A DNA stretch of 64,000 nucleotides from Dehalococcoidia bacterium UBA5760 (GTDB lineage: Bacteria; Chloroflexota; Dehalococcoidia; Dehalococcoidales; UBA5760). The notes beneath the pieces were generated by a model. It searched no databases and had not been told where the DNA came from. It saw only the letters and a program-made list of their open reading frames with translations. The stretch spans positions 33,380 to 97,379 of the forward strand of contig DIFA01000009.1 in NCBI GenBank assembly GCA_002418895.1, written 5' to 3'. Numbering within the stretch: the first letter of the stretch is position 1; each line of letters opens with the position of its first letter. A program made the translations under genes and the position numbers. Below, piece after piece: positions 60,851 through 64,000 of the stretch.

Positions 60851-60940
60851 ACCACTTCCCTACGCTTGCATTACCAAGCTCAGGTTCCAAGAGTCGGCTC
60901 AAAAAGCCTCTCAGCCCTGGGGCACCCCTAGCGGTCTAGC
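60851..60940 (-). promoter_or_regulatory. TPP (THI-box) riboswitch
   Basis: Read on the minus strand the aptamer holds the conserved pieces CTAGGGGTGCCC, GGCTGAGAGG, GGAACCTGAGCTTGG and AATGCAAGCGTAGGGAAG in the right order. Thiamine diphosphate binding should favour the terminator and shut down thiC, thi4 and probably the CPBP gene. Confidence 0.96.
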
Positions 60941-60943
60941 CTT

Positions 60944-60954
60944 ATTATATTATA
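60944..60954 (-). promoter_or_regulatory. -10 region of the thiC transcript
   Basis: Two overlapping TATAAT hexamers on the minus strand (60954-60949 and 60949-60944) lie just upstream of the aptamer. The -35 is poor (TTTTGA at 16-bp spacing). Confidence 0.55.
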
Positions 60955-61076
60955 CAAATACAACTACAATTCAAAAATAACACAGGCCTGACAAAAATGC
61001 AAAGCGCCTAGCTAGCAACAGCCGCTGTTCTGCTATAACACTGGCAGTGGTATAATCCTTAGGGTAATACTGGTTA

Positions 61077-61826
61077 GTGAAATCGGGAATATCTCCAATG
61101 ACAATTATGGAAAGCCTGGAAGCCGGGGCTGGAAGATTAGGGCTTCAGCTTAGCGCGAAGCAACTCGAGCAGTTTCATACCTACTGGGAGGAGCTGGTAG
61201 AGTGGAACCGGCGTGTGAACCTCACCGGTATAACCGGTTATCAGGAGGTGCAAACCAAACACTTCCTTGATTCTCTCACAGTGTACCTGGCCTGGCCGCC
61301 GTCAGGAGCTAACGCTACCACACGTATTATTGATGTCGGCACTGGCAGCGGGATACCGGGAATACCTCTTAAGATCGTGTTCCCCGGGGCATGCCTGGTG
61401 CTGCTTGAGGCTACCGGGAAAAAGGCGGCCTTTCTGCATCATATCAGTAATAGGCTGATGTTGGCTGATGTTGAGGTAGTGACTGGTCGGGCGGAAGATA
61501 CTGCCCAACAAAGACAATACCGTGATAGTTTCGACATTGTGGTCTCCCGCGCCGTAGCTCCTCTGGTCACCCTTGCTGAGCTGGCCCTGCCCTTCTGTAA
61601 AGTTGGCGGCAGATTTATCGCCCAGAAGAAAGGGAGCCTTGTTCCGGAGATAAGCCGGGCGGAACGAGCAATCAAACTGCTGGGAGGAAGGCTGCGAGAG
61701 GTTATCAATATTGAACTTGAGGAGTTTCCCGATGATAGGCAGCTGGTAGTAATTGATAAAGAACTGGCGACGCCCGGACATTATCCCCGCCGCCCTGGTA
61801 TTCCGTCAAAACGACCGCTATCTTGA
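61077..61826 (+). CDS. rsmG: 16S rRNA (guanine527-N7) methyltransferase RsmG
   Basis: A protein of up to 249 residues, RsmG/GidB type: YWEELVEWNRRVNLTGITGY, the SAM motif IIDVGTGSGIPGIPLKIVF and the later DIVVSRAVAPL segment. It methylates G527 of 16S rRNA. GTG 61077, ATG 61098 and ATG 61107 are possible starts; the family N-terminus fits 61098 or 61107 as well as the first. Confidence 0.94.
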   Translation: MKSGISPMTIMESLEAGAGRLGLQLSAKQLEQFHTYWEELVEWNRRVNLTGITGYQEVQTKHFLDSLTVYLAWPPSGANATTRIIDVGTGSGIPGIPLKIVFPGACLVLLEATGKKAAFLHHISNRLMLADVEVVTGRAEDTAQQRQYRDSFDIVVSRAVAPLVTLAELALPFCKVGGRFIAQKKGSLVPEISRAERAIKLLGGRLREVINIELEEFPDDRQLVVIDKELATPGHYPRRPGIPSKRPLS

Positions 61827-61853
61827 TACCCGTGCTGTACTTTAAACCAGGGT

Positions 61854-61881
61854 TTGCTTATTACCAAAGATGTGTTATAAT
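61854..61881 (+). promoter_or_regulatory. Promoter of the 5S rRNA gene
   Basis: TTGCTT (61854-61859), 16-bp spacer, TATAAT (61876-61881). The predicted start lies about 65 nt before the mature 5S, so the 5S gene has its own transcript. Confidence 0.6.
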
Positions 61882-61954
61882 ATTTCAGTTGTAGTCAAGT
61901 AACGACCTACGGTAAGAGTAGGGAGGACGCTAAAGATATAGCGACAGTTGAATA

Positions 61955-62079
61955 GCCTTCTGGTGGTTAGAGCGAGGTGGCACCACCCGTTCCCATCCCG
62001 AACACGGAAGTGAAACGCCTCAGCGCAGACGATACTTAAGGGGCAACTCTTTGTGGAAAATATGCCACTGCCAGAGGGC
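61955..62079 (+). rRNA. rrf: 5S ribosomal RNA
   Basis: Recognisable 5S: the 5' end GCCTTCTGGTGGTT pairs with CCACTGCCAGAGGGC at the 3' end (helix I). The conserved CACCCGTTCCCATCCCGAAC and GGAAGTGAAACGCC internal segments are present. No 16S or 23S gene is adjacent in the window, so this is a stand-alone 5S. Boundaries are set from helix I and may be off by a few bases. Confidence 0.93.
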
Positions 62080-62090
62080 TTTATCTATTC

Positions 62091-62126
62091 GGTCAAAGCA
62101 ATCCGGCCTTCAGTTTTGACCTTTTA
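62091..62126 (+). terminator. Terminator after 5S rRNA
   Basis: GGTCAAA (62091-62097) pairs with TTTGACC (62115-62121), followed by TTTTA. It is placed about 12 nt after the 5S end. Confidence 0.65.
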
Positions 62127-62199
62127 GCATCGGTGTTTTATAATCTACTCAGTAGTCCTATTTACTGCTATAGTATAGGCTGGTCTCGGAGTAGAAAAG

Positions 62200-64000
62200 A
62201 TGGCCAACAGATTTGAAAAATTCTCGGAACGAGCCCGCAGAGTCCTTACCCTAGCGCAGGAAGAAGCCCAGAGCCTTAACCACAGCTATATTGGGACTGA
62301 GCATATTCTGCTCGGTCTGGTGCGTGAAGAGGAAGGGGTAGCCGCTAAGGTCCTGATCAATCTGGGCGTAGGCTTGAGTAAAGTACGTGCTTCGGTGGAG
62401 TTTGTTACCGGGCGTGGTGATAAGCCCGGTGCTACTGAGACCGGCCTGACGCCTAGAGCCAGACGGGTTATTGAGCTGGCCATCGACGAGGCTCGCTACC
62501 TCGGCCATAATTACATCGGAACAGAGCACCTTCTGTTAGGCCTGTTGCGTGAGGGAGAAGGGATAGCCTTCGGTGTGTTGGACAGCCTGGGGATTACTAT
62601 TGACCGGGCGCGCACCGAGGTGGAGCGCATTCTCAGTCAGACCCCGCCTAAGTCCAAAACGACCCGCAGTGTCAGCCGGACGCCTGTCTTGGACCAGCTG
62701 GGCATCAATCTTACTGAGGCGGCCCGATCCGGTAAGCTCGACCCGGTTATCGGCCGGGCTAAAGAGATTGAGCGAGTAATTCAAATCCTCAGCCGCCGTA
62801 CCAAGAATAATCCGGCCTTGATTGGCGAACCAGGAGTGGGTAAAACGGCAATTGTTGAGGGGCTGGCCCACCGTATTGTTGCCGGGGATGTCCCGGAAAC
62901 ACTGGAAGATAAACGTCTGGTTACGCTGGATATCGGAGCGGTGGTTGCCGGCACAAAATACCGTGGCGAGTTCGAAGAGCGCCTGAGAAAGATTATTGAT
63001 GAAATAAGGACCGACGGCAACTGCGTGCTATTTATCGATGAGTTCCATACTATGGTAGGTGCCGGGGCGGCTGAGGGGGCAGTAGATGCGGCTAACCTGC
63101 TGAAGCCGGCACTGGCCCGGGGCGAACTACAGTGTATCGGAGCGACTACTCTTGATGACTACCGGAAGTATGTTGAACGTGATGCCGCTCTTGAACGCCG
63201 CTTCCAGCCGGTTTTAGTAGAGGAGCCCACCATTGACGAAGCCCTGGAGATCCTCAATGGCATTAAGGAGCGCTACGAAGAGCATCACCATCTGGCGATA
63301 AGTGATGAGGCGTTGAATTCAGCCGTGACGTTAGCTTCTCGATATATACCTGACCGTTTCCTGCCGGACAAGGCTATCGACCTTATCGATGAAGCAGCAT
63401 CCAGGGTCAGGATCAGACACAGAACTATACCAATGACCATCAAGGATGCCCGCCGCCTTGAGGACAGCGTACACCGGGACAAAGATGCCGCCTTAACTAC
63501 TCAGCAATATGATTATGCTGCTGAACTACGCCAGCGTGAACTTCAACTTGAGGAGAAAATAAAAAAGCTGGAGGCGGAGTGGAAGGCTGAGCAGGAGCAG
63601 AACAAGCCGGTGGTGACCACAGAGGACATCGCTGAGGTCGTGAGTATGTGGATGGGTATCCCGGTAGTACAACTGGCTGAAGACGAGACTGCACGCCTGC
63701 TTGATATGGAAGAAGTGCTGCATCAGCGTATCATTGGTCAAGATGAGGCAATCAGTATGGTGGCTCGGGCGGTAAGGCGAGCAAGGGCCGGGCTAAAGGA
63801 TCCCAGCCGCCCGATAGGCAATTTCATCTTTCTGGGGCCGACCGGAGTCGGCAAGACGGAACTGGTCAGAGCCCTGGCTGAGTTCATGTTCGGTAGCGAG
63901 GAGACCCTCATCAGACTTGATATGTCGGAGTTTATGGAGAAGTTCGCCGTATCCCGTCTGGTCGGAGCGCCGCCGGGATATGTCGGCTATGAAGAAGGCG
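62200..64000 (+). CDS. clpC: ATP-dependent Clp protease ATP-binding subunit ClpC (3' end beyond window)
   Basis: The first 600 residues of a ClpC-type AAA+ unfoldase, starting [20 protein letters not shown]. Two Clp N-repeats contain [17 protein letters not shown] and [17 protein letters not shown]. The first AAA module has [15 protein letters not shown] and [19 protein letters not shown]-like middle region ([20 protein letters not shown]) and the start of the second AAA module ([20 protein letters not shown]) follow. It unfolds proteins for ClpP. No ctsR or mcsAB genes precede it, unlike in Firmicutes. It runs off the window without a stop. Confidence 0.96.
   Translation, partial: MANRFEKFSERARRVLTLAQEEAQSLNHSYIGTEHILLGLVREEEGVAAKVLINLGVGLSKVRASVEFVTGRGDKPGATETGLTPRARRVIELAIDEARYLGHNYIGTEHLLLGLLREGEGIAFGVLDSLGITIDRARTEVERILSQTPPKSKTTRSVSRTPVLDQLGINLTEAARSGKLDPVIGRAKEIERVIQILSRRTKNNPALIGEPGVGKTAIVEGLAHRIVAGDVPETLEDKRLVTLDIGAVVAGTKYRGEFEERLRKIIDEIRTDGNCVLFIDEFHTMVGAGAAEGAVDAANLLKPALARGELQCIGATTLDDYRKYVERDAALERRFQPVLVEEPTIDEALEILNGIKERYEEHHHLAISDEALNSAVTLASRYIPDRFLPDKAIDLIDEAASRVRIRHRTIPMTIKDARRLEDSVHRDKDAALTTQQYDYAAELRQRELQLEEKIKKLEAEWKAEQEQNKPVVTTEDIAEVVSMWMGIPVVQLAEDETARLLDMEEVLHQRIIGQDEAISMVARAVRRARAGLKDPSRPIGNFIFLGPTGVGKTELVRALAEFMFGSEETLIRLDMSEFMEKFAVSRLVGAPPGYVGYEEG

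Overview
The window is a stretch of bacterial chromosome, most likely from an anaerobic Chloroflexota of the Dehalococcoidia type. I infer this from overall gene content and protein flavour, not from a marker phylogeny. Signs of anaerobic life are a 2-oxoacid:ferredoxin oxidoreductase (korDABC), an AmmeMemoRadiSam pair, and a Thi4/ThiC thiamine operon behind a TPP riboswitch. A split methylmalonyl-CoA mutase set (meaB, large and small subunits, epimerase) and a stand-alone oxaloacetate-decarboxylase-type carboxyltransferase subunit add a carboxylation/propionyl-type module.

Layout: 0-15.8 kb is a housekeeping block (radC, dnaE, trxA, rmuC, nadK, folK, a queD-like gene and many small zinc-ribbon genes). 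15.9-20.7 kb is an accessory island. It holds a wHTH-nucleotidyltransferase/HEPN toxin-antitoxin pair whose HEPN gene is split by a 2226-bp IS1595-like element with a perfect 8-bp target duplication. Beside it lies a short islet bounded by a 41-bp duplication of the initiator tRNA 3' half and carrying a frameshifted DUF4238 gene. 20.7-30 kb has rho, a transaldolase, pyrG and a methyltransferase/GH3/hybrid histidine kinase operon. 30-40 kb has ybeY, two paralogous secreted surface proteins, hisA, a GreA-like factor with an integrase-like N-terminus, and coaE. 40.4-47 kb is a two-component system flanked by a secreted DUF2680 protein and a MacAB-type exporter, with three PhoP/PhoB-like direct-repeat promoters. 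47-57 kb is the methylmalonyl-CoA, kor and AmmeMemoRadiSam blocks plus rarA. 57.5-64 kb is a Thr-rich membrane protein, the thiamine operon, rsmG, a lone 5S rRNA gene and the 5' part of clpC.

The most unusual object is inside the IS1595-like element. Besides the transposase, a small basic ORF and a membrane/coiled-coil passenger protein, it holds about 480 nt with no credible ORF. This stretch begins at a near-perfect sigma70 promoter, folds by eye into a multibranched structure of about ten helices, and ends in a stem followed by a U-run. Its promoter shares an internal motif with the transposase promoter, so I read it as a candidate transposon-encoded structured RNA.

Other points of interest are two near-identical 32-residue single-span membrane microproteins 34 kb apart, two families of 11-bp-period promoter repeats that point to response-regulator regulons, a CExxHGH 6-pyruvoyl-tetrahydropterin-synthase-like enzyme next to folK, and a CPBP membrane protease as third gene of the TPP-riboswitch operon.
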